This document shows positions 43,082 through 53,134 of a stretch of DNA of 64,000 nucleotides, one piece after another. The stretch comes from Clostridium_AD sp937920395. GTDB lineage: Bacteria; Bacillota; Clostridia; Clostridiales; Clostridiaceae. The position numbers and the translations under genes were made by a program. The notes beneath the pieces were generated by a model that was not told the DNA's origin, ran no database searches, and saw nothing but the letters and a program-made list of their open reading frames with translations. The DNA lies in the NCBI GenBank assembly GCA_052274345.1, contig DAVZGP010000001.1, forward strand, positions 62,001 through 126,000. Reading direction: 5' to 3'. Every line of letters starts with the position of its first letter. Position 1 is the stretch's first letter.

Positions 43082-45094
43082 TTACTTACCTGTTTTATGA
43101 TTTGTGTTTGTGTTTGTACTTGTATTTGGACTTGTCGTTGGACTTGTCGTTGGATCAGTTTTAATTGGATCTTGCACTGCCGCTTTAGATGTTAAAGTTA
43201 TAGTATCTCCAACATTAACTTTAGTTCCTGCACCTTTATCTTGCGTTTGAATTATATCTTCATCATTGCCAGATACAGATATAGTTATCTTAGATTGAGC
43301 AGCTAAATTTCTTGCATCTTTAACAGTTTTTCCATTAAAATTTGGAACATCAACTTGTTCTTTTGCAGGTTCTTTATAGGTATAATAACTAACTCCTACA
43401 GAGCTGCCCTGCTGGACACTAGTATTAGACTGAATACTTTGACTGAAAATTTGACCATCCTGCGATTCATCCGTAGTTATTACTGATTTTTGATCACCTA
43501 ATGTTAAATATGATCCTTGCAATGATGTTGATGCTGCCTTTAAAGATAATCCAAATAAATTTGGTACCTTTGTAAGTTTAACTTCAGGTCCCTCACTTAT
43601 TACTAAGTCCACACTATCACCCTTTTGAACTAAAGTGTCTCCTATTGGATCTTGGCTTATTACATTACCACTAGCAACTGTATCACTGAAATCCTTTGTG
43701 GTGTTATTAAGTACCAATCCATTTTCATCTATGCTTGCTTTTGCTGAATTTTCATCAAGTCCTTTTACAGAAGGCATTTTGAACCCCTCTGGACCTTTGC
43801 TCACATAAACTCTTACTTCTGAATTAGCAGTTACATTTGTTCCCTCATCAGGAAAACATGCTGTAACCTCACCTTTTGGTGCGTCACTAGTTACTTCTTT
43901 ATTAACTACAAAAGTTAAACCCTTTGATAGGACTAATTTTTCTGCAGCAGCCTTATCAAGCCCTATTATTGTAGGAACTACTATCTTAGTTTCAACTTGA
44001 GTTGCACCATTTTTATCTGAGTTATTATTCATATATATGTAACCTAACGCACTAAATAAAACAATAAATAAAATTATTGAAGCCACAATTATTGTCTTTT
44101 TATTATTCTTATTTTTATTTTTATTTTTATTCTTATCTTTATTTTTATTTTCACTTTTTGGCATTTGCTCTGGACTTTCAGCCACGTCATCTTTTTTTTC
44201 ATAGTCAGCCACATTTACAGGTGCCATAACTCTTGTGTACTCATTATCCATGTTATTACCAGCAATAGTATAATCACTATTACTTTGTATTCTCTGAAGA
44301 TCCAAATACATTTCTTTTGCAGTCTGATACCTCTTTATTGGTTCTTTCTCTATAGCCTTTAGTATTAATTTATTCAAATTTTCTGGAACCTTATCATTAA
44401 CTTCCTTAGGTGGTACAACCTTTTCTTGTATATGCTTTAAAGCTACTGAGACTGGACTATCTGCATCATAAGGCACTCTGCCTGTTACCATCTCATATAA
44501 CACTATTCCAAATGAATAAATATCTGTTCTGCAGTCTACAAAGCTTGCTTTAGCTTGCTCTGGTGAGAAATAATGTGCTGACCCCATTACAGTGCTAGTA
44601 TTAGTTATAGTAACAGAACTTGCCGCTTTTGCTATACCGAAGTCTGTAACCTTAACGGTTCCATCTTCAGTTACAAGAATATTATGAGGTTTTATATCTC
44701 TATGTATAATGTTATTTTTATGAGCACATTCAAGTGCTTTTGCTATTTGCATACCATAGTCTAATACCAATTCAGTGCTCATGCTGCCTTTTTCAACTAT
44801 AATTTCTTTAAGCGTCTTACCTTTTATATATTCCATTACTATATAGTTAATATCCCTTTCACTTCCAACATCGTAAATGTTAACTATATTATTTGATGAA
44901 AGGCTAGCTACAGACAACGCTTCCTTTCTAAATTTTTCCATAAAATCTATATTATTTGAAAACTCTTCTTTTAGTATTTTTACAGCAACAAAACGGTTGA
45001 GTAATTGGCACTTAGCTTTATAAACTATTGCCATTCCACCCTCTCCAATTTTTTCAAGGAGTTCATATCTACTCCCTAATATGGTTCCTATCAT
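43082..45094 (-). CDS. prkC: PASTA-domain Ser/Thr protein kinase PrkC
   Basis: Membrane kinase that senses peptidoglycan fragments or lipid II and controls germination and cell wall metabolism. The start is ATG 45094 after AAGGAGAG, giving 670 residues; the frame to 45145 has no site. The kinase domain covers about 10-265: Lys39, HRDIKPHN at 131-138, DFG at 151-153. A Lys/Asn repeat (about 316-333) leads into a transmembrane helix at 334-355. Four PASTA-like repeats follow at about 370-640. The tail is an unusual Thr/Ser/Pro/Asn repeat. The gene overlaps prpC by 26 bases. Confidence 0.96.
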   Translation of the reverse strand: MIGTILGSRYELLEKIGEGGMAIVYKAKCQLLNRFVAVKILKEEFSNNIDFMEKFRKEALSVASLSSNNIVNIYDVGSERDINYIVMEYIKGKTLKEIIVEKGSMSTELVLDYGMQIAKALECAHKNNIIHRDIKPHNILVTEDGTVKVTDFGIAKAASSVTITNTSTVMGSAHYFSPEQAKASFVDCRTDIYSFGIVLYEMVTGRVPYDADSPVSVALKHIQEKVVPPKEVNDKVPENLNKLILKAIEKEPIKRYQTAKEMYLDLQRIQSNSDYTIAGNNMDNEYTRVMAPVNVADYEKKDDVAESPEQMPKSENKNKDKNKNKNKNKNNKKTIIVASIILFIVLFSALGYIYMNNNSDKNGATQVETKIVVPTIIGLDKAAAEKLVLSKGLTFVVNKEVTSDAPKGEVTACFPDEGTNVTANSEVRVYVSKGPEGFKMPSVKGLDENSAKASIDENGLVLNNTTKDFSDTVASGNVISQDPIGDTLVQKGDSVDLVISEGPEVKLTKVPNLFGLSLKAASTSLQGSYLTLGDQKSVITTDESQDGQIFSQSIQSNTSVQQGSSVGVSYYTYKEPAKEQVDVPNFNGKTVKDARNLAAQSKITISVSGNDEDIIQTQDKGAGTKVNVGDTITLTSKAAVQDPIKTDPTTSPTTSPNTSTNTNTNHKTGK

Positions 45095-45815
45095 CTCTGC
45101 ACTCTCCTTCAAACACGATAACCGATATATTATCACGTCCTCCATTAAATTTGCTTAAATCAACTAACATTTTACAACTTGTAGCATTATCATTTTCAAC
45201 AATAATATCATACATTTCAGAATAAGTCACATCATTAGTAAGACCATCTGTACATAAAATACATTTAATCACATTGGTCAAATCAAGGTCAAACAAATCA
45301 ACTTCTACTAACTCATTTGTTCCAAGTGCCCTTGTTATAATATTTTTATTTGGATGATTTCTTGCCTTTTCTTCAGTTATAGTTCCATTATCTAACAACT
45401 GTTGCACTAGTGAATGGTCCCTTGTAACTTTCACTAATTTTCTTTTGCTGTCTATAATATAACAACTACTATCCCCTACATTTGCAACAATCATTTCATT
45501 CTGTTTTCTAAAACAAATTGTTATAGTTGTACCCATTCCTTTAAGTGAATCGCTTTGACTCGCCATCTCATAAATTTTCTTGTTTGCACATTTTATACTT
45601 TCTGAAAGAACTTTTTTAAGTTCTTTATCTTTATAATTATTCTTTATATATTCCATTATAACCTTAATTGCTAAATCACTTGCTACTTCACCAGCATTGT
45701 GTCCTCCCATGCCATCCGCAACAACATAAATATCATAATCACTACTTTCTAAATAACCTACAGAGTCTTCATTTATTTTTCTAACATTCCCAACATCTGA
45801 TAAAACCCCAAGCAT
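45069..45815 (-). CDS. prpC: PP2C-type phosphatase PrpC (Stp)
   Basis: Reverses PrkC phosphorylation. The 248 residues have SDVGNVRKINEDS at the start, VADGMGGHNAGEVAS near residue 32, VGDSSCYI, TRDHSLVQ and LCTDGLTND, supplying the metal-binding aspartates of the PPM family. The ATG follows GAGGAGG. It overlaps prkC, so the two are translationally linked, and it follows rlmN by 12 bases. Confidence 0.97.
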   Translation of the reverse strand: MLGVLSDVGNVRKINEDSVGYLESSDYDIYVVADGMGGHNAGEVASDLAIKVIMEYIKNNYKDKELKKVLSESIKCANKKIYEMASQSDSLKGMGTTITICFRKQNEMIVANVGDSSCYIIDSKRKLVKVTRDHSLVQQLLDNGTITEEKARNHPNKNIITRALGTNELVEVDLFDLDLTNVIKCILCTDGLTNDVTYSEMYDIIVENDNATSCKMLVDLSKFNGGRDNISVIVFEGECRDDRNHIRE

Positions 45816-45827
45816 TGTTATACCTCC

Positions 45828-46865
45828 TCATTTAAGTTCTTCACTTTTAATATGACTTCTTCTAAGCTGTCCACATGCAGCATTAATATCTAGCCCCATT
45901 TCTCGTCTTATCGTAGTCTGAATGTTATTAGCCTCAAGGACCCTCTTAAACTCAGCCACATCATCATTTGAAGATCTTTTTAGTTCATTTTCTTTAATCT
46001 CATTAACTGGGATTAAATTAACATGGCATAACATATCTTTTAACAAAGTACTTAGTTTTTCCGCATCTACCTTACTATCATTAAGTCCCTTAACAAGAGC
46101 ATATTCAAATGTTATTCGCCTATTAGTTTTGTCTATATAATACTTAGAAACATCAATAATTTCTGCAATAGAATACTTATTTGCAATTGGCATACTCTTC
46201 ATTCTGATTTCATCACTAGGTGCATGAAGTGAAATAGCAAGTGTAGTTTGCATATTAAAATCTGCAAACTCTTTAATTTTTGGTACTATACCACACGTAG
46301 ATATAGTTATATGTCTTTGTCCGATATTTAATCCATTTTGTGAATTTACAATTTCAAGGAATTTCATTACATTGTCAAAATTGTCAAATGGTTCGCCGCT
46401 TCCCATTAGTACGACATTAGAAATTCGCTCGTTAATCAGATGTTGTGATTTTAATATTTGAGCAAGCATTTCTCCCGGGGTTATATTCCTAATCATTCCT
46501 CCGATAGTAGATGCACAAAATTTACATCCCATTCTACATCCAACTTGAGTAGATATACATATAGAATTCCCATGTTTATATTTCATAACAACACATTCAA
46601 TTAAATTACCATCGCCCAGTTCAAAGAGATATTTTCTTGTATCATTATGTTTAGAAGTATATTCTTCTACAAGCTTTGGTATTCCTATATAAAAATTTGT
46701 TTGTAACTTTTCCTTTATACTTTGTGGAATATTATTCATATCTTCGAATTTCCAAATATCCTTATAAATCCAATCATATACTTGTTTAGCCCTAAATTTA
46801 CTTCCCCCATTACTTTTCATCCACTGCTTCAGTTCTTCTAAATCCATATCTAATATATTTATCAT
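45828..46865 (-). CDS. rlmN: 23S rRNA/tRNA adenine C2-methyltransferase RlmN
   Basis: Radical SAM methylase of A2503 in 23S rRNA and A37 in tRNAs. The ATG at 46865 gives 345 residues; a GTG at 46874 is possible. The iron-sulfur cysteines are 110, 114 and 117 (CRMGCKFC). GEPFDNFDN, and ISTCGIVPKI with the second reactive cysteine region, are present, and AACGQLR holds the C-terminal catalytic cysteine. The binding site GGGTG is weak. It lies between rsmB and prpC in the conserved order. Confidence 0.96.
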   Translation of the reverse strand: MINILDMDLEELKQWMKSNGGSKFRAKQVYDWIYKDIWKFEDMNNIPQSIKEKLQTNFYIGIPKLVEEYTSKHNDTRKYLFELGDGNLIECVVMKYKHGNSICISTQVGCRMGCKFCASTIGGMIRNITPGEMLAQILKSQHLINERISNVVLMGSGEPFDNFDNVMKFLEIVNSQNGLNIGQRHITISTCGIVPKIKEFADFNMQTTLAISLHAPSDEIRMKSMPIANKYSIAEIIDVSKYYIDKTNRRITFEYALVKGLNDSKVDAEKLSTLLKDMLCHVNLIPVNEIKENELKRSSNDDVAEFKRVLEANNIQTTIRREMGLDINAACGQLRRSHIKSEELK

Positions 46866-46911
46866 TTTACACACCCAATCGTTTTATACACTCACGAGCT
46901 TTATATCGCCG

Positions 46912-48240
46912 CTAAGCTTTTATAAGTTTAGCTATAAAAAAGCCATCCATGTATTCATTTGGAAATATAGTAACATACCCTTTGTCGTTATATTTTATAT
47001 TATCAAATTCCCCTAAAAATACAGGTTCTATCTTAAACTCGCAGTGTGACTCTACAAACCAATCAATATTGCCTTCGTTTTCATCTTTATTAAGGGTACA
47101 TGTTGAATACAAAAGTACTCCGCCTTTTTTTACGTATTTTGATGCATTATCCATTATACGTCTTTGTATATCTATTATATTATTTATATCTTTTATATTT
47201 TTGCTCCACTTTATTTCAGGTTTTTTCCTGATAATTCCTAGCCCTGAACATGGTACATCTATAAGCACTCTATCAGCATATTCAAACAAACCTGGAGCAT
47301 ATACAGTAGCATCTTGAGCTTCACAAGTTGTATTTGTAATTCCTATTCGCTTTATATTTTCTTCTATTAAAGACAATTTGTTTTTATGTATATCAAACGC
47401 TAGGACATGACCTGTATTTTTCATAAGCTCTGCTATATGCGTTGTTTTTCCACCTGGTGCACTGCAAAGATCTAAGACTTTCATATTTGGTTTTAGATCC
47501 ATAGAAGGTGCCGTAAGCATTGCGCTTTCATCTTGAACCGTTATATTACCTTCGTTAAATAAAATGTTATTTTCTATGTTTTTACCTTTAATAATTCGTA
47601 TTGCTTCTGGTGACGCATAACCTTCTTCTATATTATAACCATTTTCTATAAGCTTTTCCCATATTTCTTTATAAGTTAATTTTAAAGTATTAACCCTAAC
47701 TGTAACATCAGGCTTATAATTTAATCCCTTTAGAATTTCTTCAGCTTTTTGAAATCCATATTGCTTTATAAATAGTTTAACCAATGCCTTAGTAAATGAA
47801 TACTCGAAACATAATCTTTCAATATCATTCTCTTTGTTATAGTACTTTTCACCTGTTTCCCTAAGGTAACTTCTAAGTACACCATTAACAAGTTTTGATG
47901 CTCCTATGTTACTCTTTTTCTTAGTTAAATTTACAGCCTCATTAACAGTTGCAAAACTCGGTACTTTATCTAAATATCTAATTTGATAAACTGATATTCT
48001 TAATATATTTAAAACAAAACTTTCTAACTTATCAAAACCATTTTTAACAAAGTGTTGCAATATTTTATCTATAGTATATTTGTATTTTAGAGTTCCATAA
48101 ACTATTTCTGTAACTAACGCTTTATCTTTATCGTTTAGTTCTGATTTATTAAGCTCTAATCCTAAAACAATATTCGAATAAGCATTCTCATTTAATACTT
48201 TTTCTATAATTGTAACTGCAACCAGTCTACTATTGCTCAT
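46912..48240 (-). CDS. rsmB: 16S rRNA (cytosine967-C5)-methyltransferase RsmB
   Basis: Makes m5C967 in 16S rRNA. It has 442 residues. The N-terminal NusB-like domain (about 1-140) is followed by an RrmJ-like methyltransferase domain with LDLCSAPGGKTTHIAE, DVPCSGLGIIRKKPEIKW and the catalytic STCTLNKDENEG. The ATG follows GAGG. It is placed between fmt and rlmN, the standard def-fmt-rsmB-rlmN-prpC-prkC series. A zinc metallopeptidase often inserted after fmt is absent. Confidence 0.96.
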   Translation of the reverse strand: MSNSRLVAVTIIEKVLNENAYSNIVLGLELNKSELNDKDKALVTEIVYGTLKYKYTIDKILQHFVKNGFDKLESFVLNILRISVYQIRYLDKVPSFATVNEAVNLTKKKSNIGASKLVNGVLRSYLRETGEKYYNKENDIERLCFEYSFTKALVKLFIKQYGFQKAEEILKGLNYKPDVTVRVNTLKLTYKEIWEKLIENGYNIEEGYASPEAIRIIKGKNIENNILFNEGNITVQDESAMLTAPSMDLKPNMKVLDLCSAPGGKTTHIAELMKNTGHVLAFDIHKNKLSLIEENIKRIGITNTTCEAQDATVYAPGLFEYADRVLIDVPCSGLGIIRKKPEIKWSKNIKDINNIIDIQRRIMDNASKYVKKGGVLLYSTCTLNKDENEGNIDWFVESHCEFKIEPVFLGEFDNIKYNDKGYVTIFPNEYMDGFFIAKLIKA

Positions 48241-48270
48241 ACTCTTACCTCAATTTCCCTTGTGATTTAA

Positions 48271-49200
48271 TTATTTAAGTATCGTGCCTAAATCTATTTT
48301 ATTACCTATTATATAATCCTTTACTTTTAAAGGTTTTTTACCTGGAAACTGAATTTCCTCAATAAGTAAAACCCCACTGCCAGTTGATACCCTTAACCCA
48401 TCTTTTGAAACATCTATAATGCATCCAACCTGTTTATCTGATAACTCATTTAATATTCTTGACTTATATATTTTCATTACGTTATCATCATAATGAGTAT
48501 AAGCAATTGGTGATGGATTTAAACCTCTTATAAAATTATGAATATCAATATTACTACATGCCCAGTCAATACTCGCCATTTTCTTATCTAACTTAGACGC
48601 ATATGTACTAAACTTATCTTCTTGTTTAATGGGTTTAATTTTATTGTTTATTACTGCATTTATTGTTTCAACTAATAGCTGTGCACCACTACTACTAAGA
48701 ACATCTGTAAGTTCCCCAGCTGTGATATCTGTAGTAATTTCAACCTCATTTGTTAAAAGCATATCACCAGTATCAAGGCCAACATCCATAAGCATTGTTG
48801 TGTTACCAGAACTACTCTCCCCATTAATTATGCACCAATTTATAGGTGCTGCGCCTCTATATTTTGGCAACAAAGATGCGTGCAAATTTATACATCCATA
48901 TTTGGGAATATCTAAAACTGACTTTGGAAGAATTTGCCCAAATGCTACCACTACAATAAAATCTGGTTTTAAATTCTTAATTATATCTATCATTTCAACA
49001 TTATTTCTAAGTTTTAAAGGCTGATATACTGGTATATTATACGTTATTGCTAACTGCTTAACAGCTGACATAGCTAAATTTTTGCCTCTTCCTTTTGGTC
49101 TATCTGGCTGAGTAAATACAGCCGAAACTTGGAATTCATTAATAAGTGATTGCAGAGATGGTACTGAAAATTCTGGTGTTCCCATAAAAATAATCTTCAT
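48271..49200 (-). CDS. fmt: Methionyl-tRNA formyltransferase
   Basis: Formylates initiator Met-tRNA. The start is ATG 49200, one base after the def stop, giving 309 residues beginning KIIFMGTPEFSVPSLQ; an upstream GTG at 49215 lies inside def. The conserved LHASLLPKYRGAAPINW holds the catalytic His and Asn region, with TTMLMDVGLDTGDML after it. A C-terminal OB-like domain follows. It is tightly coupled with def, the matching deformylase. Confidence 0.97.
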   Translation of the reverse strand: MKIIFMGTPEFSVPSLQSLINEFQVSAVFTQPDRPKGRGKNLAMSAVKQLAITYNIPVYQPLKLRNNVEMIDIIKNLKPDFIVVVAFGQILPKSVLDIPKYGCINLHASLLPKYRGAAPINWCIINGESSSGNTTMLMDVGLDTGDMLLTNEVEITTDITAGELTDVLSSSGAQLLVETINAVINNKIKPIKQEDKFSTYASKLDKKMASIDWACSNIDIHNFIRGLNPSPIAYTHYDDNVMKIYKSRILNELSDKQVGCIIDVSKDGLRVSTGSGVLLIEEIQFPGKKPLKVKDYIIGNKIDLGTILK

Positions 49201-49201
49201 A

Positions 49202-49654
49202 TTATTGCATCTCACCCTCTATTGCTTTGTCTATAAACAATATACCATCTAAATGATCAATTTCATGGCAGAGTGCTCTTGCAAGAAGACCTTCTCCCTC
49301 TATTACGATTTTCTCGCCCATTTCATTTAATGCGGAAACACTTACTTTTTCTGGTCTATCTACATTTTTTTGTGTTCCTGGTATGCTTAAACAACCCTCG
49401 CTTGCGATTTGTGAACCTTCCCTTTTAACAATCTTCGGATTTATTAACGCTATAAGCCCCTCACCAATATCAATAACAACTATTCTTTTTAAAATGCCAA
49501 CCTGCGGCGCCGCAAGTCCTATCCCATTAGAAACATACATAGTTTCTTTCATATCCTTGATTAACAATAAAATTCTTTGATTAACTTCATCTACAACCCT
49601 ACTTTTTTTTCTTAATAACTCATCACCATATATTCTAATCGTTCTTGTTGCCAT
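49202..49654 (-). CDS. def: Peptide deformylase
   Basis: Removes the formyl group from new proteins. The 150 residues contain motif 1 GIGLAAPQVG (44-53), motif 2 EGCLSIPG with the metal-binding Cys, and motif 3 CHEIDHLDG with the two His and the catalytic Glu. The ATG follows GGAGG. It lies between priA and fmt. Confidence 0.98.
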   Translation of the reverse strand: MATRTIRIYGDELLRKKSRVVDEVNQRILLLIKDMKETMYVSNGIGLAAPQVGILKRIVVIDIGEGLIALINPKIVKREGSQIASEGCLSIPGTQKNVDRPEKVSVSALNEMGEKIVIEGEGLLARALCHEIDHLDGILFIDKAIEGEMQ

Positions 49655-49692
49655 GTATTAACCTCCTTCTAACTCAATTATAAGTTTTTGAT

Positions 49693-51894
49693 CTATATCA
49701 TATTACTTGGATTAATATCTATACTAACTCTTATGATACTATAAACATTTTTAACCGATTCATAAACAGAATTTTTTATTTCTAGAGCAATTGTTTCTTT
49801 AATATCGCCTTTAATAATAATTTGCCACCTATAGAAATTTTTAATTTTAGAAACCCCACAAGTACAGGGTCCCAGCAATGTAATTTTATTATTATCTTTG
49901 ATCCGATATTTTAAATTTTCACCAACACTTTGTATGTTTTTTATCAACATTTCTTCATTCTCAGAACTCATAGTTATAACTAAAATACTTGTGAAAGGCG
50001 GATACTGCATGGCTTCTCTCATCATAATTTCATTTTTATAAAAACTATCGTAATCATTATTAGCAGCATACTTAATTGTTAAATCATCTGCACTATACGT
50101 TTGAATAACTACCTTGCCTTCCTTACTACCTCTACCAGCTCTTCCTGAAACTTGAGTAAGCAGTTGAAATGTTCGCTCAAACGCCCTATAATCCGGTAAA
50201 TTAAGTGACAAATCAGCAGCTATCACTCCAACTAATGTAACATCTTTAAAATCTAACCCTTTAGCGACCATTTGAGTTCCAATTAAAATATCTGCGCCTT
50301 TACTTTTAAATGTATTATATATATATTCATAAGAATTTTTTTTTCGTGTTGTGTCAAAGTCCATTCTTAAAGTTCTTGCACTCGGAAAGATTCTATTAAT
50401 TTCTTGTTCAATTTTTTCTGTTCCAACGCCAAAATATTTCACATAACTACTGCCACAACTAGGACAAACTTTACTGATTTTTTCCTTCTCACCACAGTAG
50501 TGGCATGTTAAGTATTCACCTGCACTATGATATGTTAATGAAATGTCACATTTTTTACATTTAAAAACATACCCACATTTTCTACAGGAAACAAATGTTG
50601 AAAACCCTCTTCTATTTAAAAATAAAATCACCTGTTCATTTTTACTTAAGCACAACGCAATACCCTCATGTAGTGACTTACTAAATATTGATCGATTGTT
50701 ATTCATAAGTTCCTCACGCATATCTACAATTTCTACTTTTGGCATTGCCGCACCATCTGCCCTCTCATTAATAGTAATTAATGAAAGTTCGTCTATTGTA
50801 GTTTTATAATAACTTTCAACAGATGGTGTAGCTGATCCTAGTACTAATTTACAATTTTCAAGTTCACATTTCATATATGCTATTTCACGAGCATCAAATT
50901 TCGGATCACTATCCGATTTGTAACTAGCCTCATGTTCCTCATCTATAACAATTAATCCTAAGTTCTCAAAAGGTAAAAATATAGCTGATCTTGCACCAAT
51001 AGCAATTTTAGCGTTTCCAAGTTTTACTCTCATCCATTCGTCAAAACGCTCACCATCTGACAATCTACTATGAAAAACCGCTATATCAGGACCAAACCTA
51101 CCTTTAAATCTTTCAACCATTTGAGGTGTTAAAGATATTTCTGGTATAAGTATTATAGATTGTTTATTTTCCTTTAACATATAACTAACCAATTTCATAT
51201 ATATTTCAGTTTTCCCACTACCGGTAACTCCATGAATCAAAAATTTCTTTTTTTTAGAATTCATTATAAAATCCACTGATTGGCGTTGTTTTTCATTTAA
51301 TATTTTTTCTTCGTACTTAGCATAATGTTTTTGATTATATCTGTTAATTGTAATCTCTTGCGTGGTTACAAACCCATGTTTAATCATTGTATTAATTGAT
51401 GATAATGACAAATCAAAAGTTTTACTGAATTCATTCTTATTGTATTTCATTTTATTTGATTCTATTAACTCATAGATGCTCGTGTACGGTTCATTTAAAA
51501 ATTTACCCTCTAACTGCTTACCTATTGTTAATACCAGTGATGTCTTCTTTTTTATCCCCTTTGTTATACCTCTTGGAATAATAACTTTTATACACTCTAG
51601 ATAAGTACAGAGATACTTTTTTTTCATGATTTTGACAAGCTCAATGTCAGTTATTTTAAGAAGTGGCATTTCATCACATATTTTAGCTATCTCCTTAATA
51701 TTAATAGTGCTATCACATTGCGGGTATAGTTCTAATATAAAGGCATCTAATGTTCTGTTTCCTCTACCAAATGGAACCTTAACTCTATATCCTAACTGCA
51801 CAATACCCAATAAACTAGTAGGTATTTTATATGTAAAAATTTTATCTACTTGAACTGAATCGTTATTCACCACCACTCCAGCATACTGATACAC
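49693..51894 (-). CDS. priA: Primosomal protein N' (replication restart helicase PriA)
   Basis: Reloads the replisome at broken forks. It has 733 residues. The N-terminal DNA-binding part covers about 1-190. The helicase has GVTGSGKTEIYMK, VIDEEHEASYK and GSATPSVESYY. Two zinc-binding clusters appear in CRKCGYVFKCKKCD and CHYCGEKEKISKVCPSCG, then the VGTEKIEQE and GTQMVAKGLDF motifs. The start is GTG 51894 after AAGGGTG. A terminator upstream after coaBC suggests some independent transcription. Confidence 0.97.
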   Translation of the reverse strand: MYQYAGVVVNNDSVQVDKIFTYKIPTSLLGIVQLGYRVKVPFGRGNRTLDAFILELYPQCDSTINIKEIAKICDEMPLLKITDIELVKIMKKKYLCTYLECIKVIIPRGITKGIKKKTSLVLTIGKQLEGKFLNEPYTSIYELIESNKMKYNKNEFSKTFDLSLSSINTMIKHGFVTTQEITINRYNQKHYAKYEEKILNEKQRQSVDFIMNSKKKKFLIHGVTGSGKTEIYMKLVSYMLKENKQSIILIPEISLTPQMVERFKGRFGPDIAVFHSRLSDGERFDEWMRVKLGNAKIAIGARSAIFLPFENLGLIVIDEEHEASYKSDSDPKFDAREIAYMKCELENCKLVLGSATPSVESYYKTTIDELSLITINERADGAAMPKVEIVDMREELMNNNRSIFSKSLHEGIALCLSKNEQVILFLNRRGFSTFVSCRKCGYVFKCKKCDISLTYHSAGEYLTCHYCGEKEKISKVCPSCGSSYVKYFGVGTEKIEQEINRIFPSARTLRMDFDTTRKKNSYEYIYNTFKSKGADILIGTQMVAKGLDFKDVTLVGVIAADLSLNLPDYRAFERTFQLLTQVSGRAGRGSKEGKVVIQTYSADDLTIKYAANNDYDSFYKNEIMMREAMQYPPFTSILVITMSSENEEMLIKNIQSVGENLKYRIKDNNKITLLGPCTCGVSKIKNFYRWQIIIKGDIKETIALEIKNSVYESVKNVYSIIRVSIDINPSNMI

Positions 51895-51930
51895 TTAATC
51901 ACCCTTTTAATTTTATAATTTTCTGTAATA

Positions 51931-51954
51931 TAAAAAAGCGCATTAGCGCTTTTT
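51931..51954 (-). terminator. Terminator with the coaBC stop codon in its loop
   Basis: AAAAAGCGC/GCGCTTTTT stem (51933-51941 with 51946-51954) with a 4-base loop that contains the coaBC TAA (51943-51945). On the minus strand a run of six T follows. Canonical and very compact. Confidence 0.85.
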
Positions 51955-53133
51955 ATTTATTAAATTAAACAATTCCCTAGCAACTTGTTTTTTGGACATT
52001 ATATCTAATGCTATTGGATCGTTATCTTTGCTTAAAATAATTACCTTATTCTCTTCAGTTCCAAATCCACTGTCTGTTTTTGTTATATCGTTCGCAATTA
52101 TATAATCCAAATTTTTCTTAAGTAGCTTTTCTTTTGCATTTTTGAGTAAATCATTACTTTCTGCTGCAAAACCTACTAAGATTTGATTCTTTTTATGTAA
52201 TCCTAGTTCTTTTAAAATATCGTTATCTCGTACAAACTCTAAGTTTAAAACATTTTCACTTTTCTTAATTTTACTACTAGAATATACCTTAGGTTTATAA
52301 TCAGATACAGCAGCTGCTTTTATAACTATGTCACTATCTTCATATTTGCTTATTACAGCATTCCTCATATCTTCGTTTGTATTTACCTTAATTATACTTA
52401 CACCAAAAGGTGTTTTTTCATTACATGGTCCTGATATTAATGTTACATCTGCCCCTCTGTCTCTTGCTTCCCTAGCAATTGAATATCCCATTTTCCCCGT
52501 TGACCTATTAGTTATAAATCTTACAGGATCAATAGGTGCAATTGTAGGACCAGCTGTAACTAAAACCTTAGTACCAATCATATCCTTTATAGGATACAAA
52601 TTACTCATAATCACTTCAAAGATATCTTCAGTTTGTGCAAGTTTTCCTTCTCCTATGTCACCACAAGCAAGCCTTCCTGATACTGGAGAAATAAACTCAT
52701 AACCAAAATCCTTTAACTTTTGAATATTACCTTGCACTATTGGATTATGATACATATTAACATTCATTGCTGGGGCAAAAATAACTTGTGCCTTAGTTGC
52801 CATAATAGTAGTTGTAATCATATCATCTGCAATTCCATTTGCAATTTTCCCAATTATATTAGCAGTTGCTGGAACTACGACAAATAGATCTGCTTTTTTA
52901 GCAAGAGTTATATGTTGAATTTCCCATGCTTTAGGTTCCTGAAACATATCATGTATAACCATATTCTGACTAAGTGATTGAAAGCTTATTGGGTTTACAA
53001 ACTCTATAGCAGATTTCGTCATTATAACATGCACATCAATATTTTCTTTTTTTAATCTACTAATAACATCTAGAGCCTTATATACAGCTATCCCGCCTGT
53101 AACACCGATGACTACTGTCTTTTTATTTTCCAT
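51943..53133 (-). CDS. coaBC: Bifunctional phosphopantothenoylcysteine decarboxylase/synthase CoaBC
   Basis: Two steps of coenzyme A synthesis: joining cysteine to phosphopantothenate (CoaB, C-terminal half) and decarboxylation (CoaC, flavoprotein, N-terminal half). In 396 residues the CoaC active site has His74 (IQHITLAKK), PAMNVNM near 121 and Cys157 in SGRLACGDIGEG. CoaB has FITNRSTGKMGYSIA and AAAVSDYKPK. It starts one base after rpoZ, with its binding site GAAGGAATA inside rpoZ, so the two are coupled. Confidence 0.97.
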   Translation of the reverse strand: MENKKTVVIGVTGGIAVYKALDVISRLKKENIDVHVIMTKSAIEFVNPISFQSLSQNMVIHDMFQEPKAWEIQHITLAKKADLFVVVPATANIIGKIANGIADDMITTTIMATKAQVIFAPAMNVNMYHNPIVQGNIQKLKDFGYEFISPVSGRLACGDIGEGKLAQTEDIFEVIMSNLYPIKDMIGTKVLVTAGPTIAPIDPVRFITNRSTGKMGYSIAREARDRGADVTLISGPCNEKTPFGVSIIKVNTNEDMRNAVISKYEDSDIVIKAAAVSDYKPKVYSSSKIKKSENVLNLEFVRDNDILKELGLHKKNQILVGFAAESNDLLKNAKEKLLKKNLDYIIANDITKTDSGFGTEENKVIILSKDNDPIALDIMSKKQVARELFNLINKKR

Positions 53134-53134
53134 A

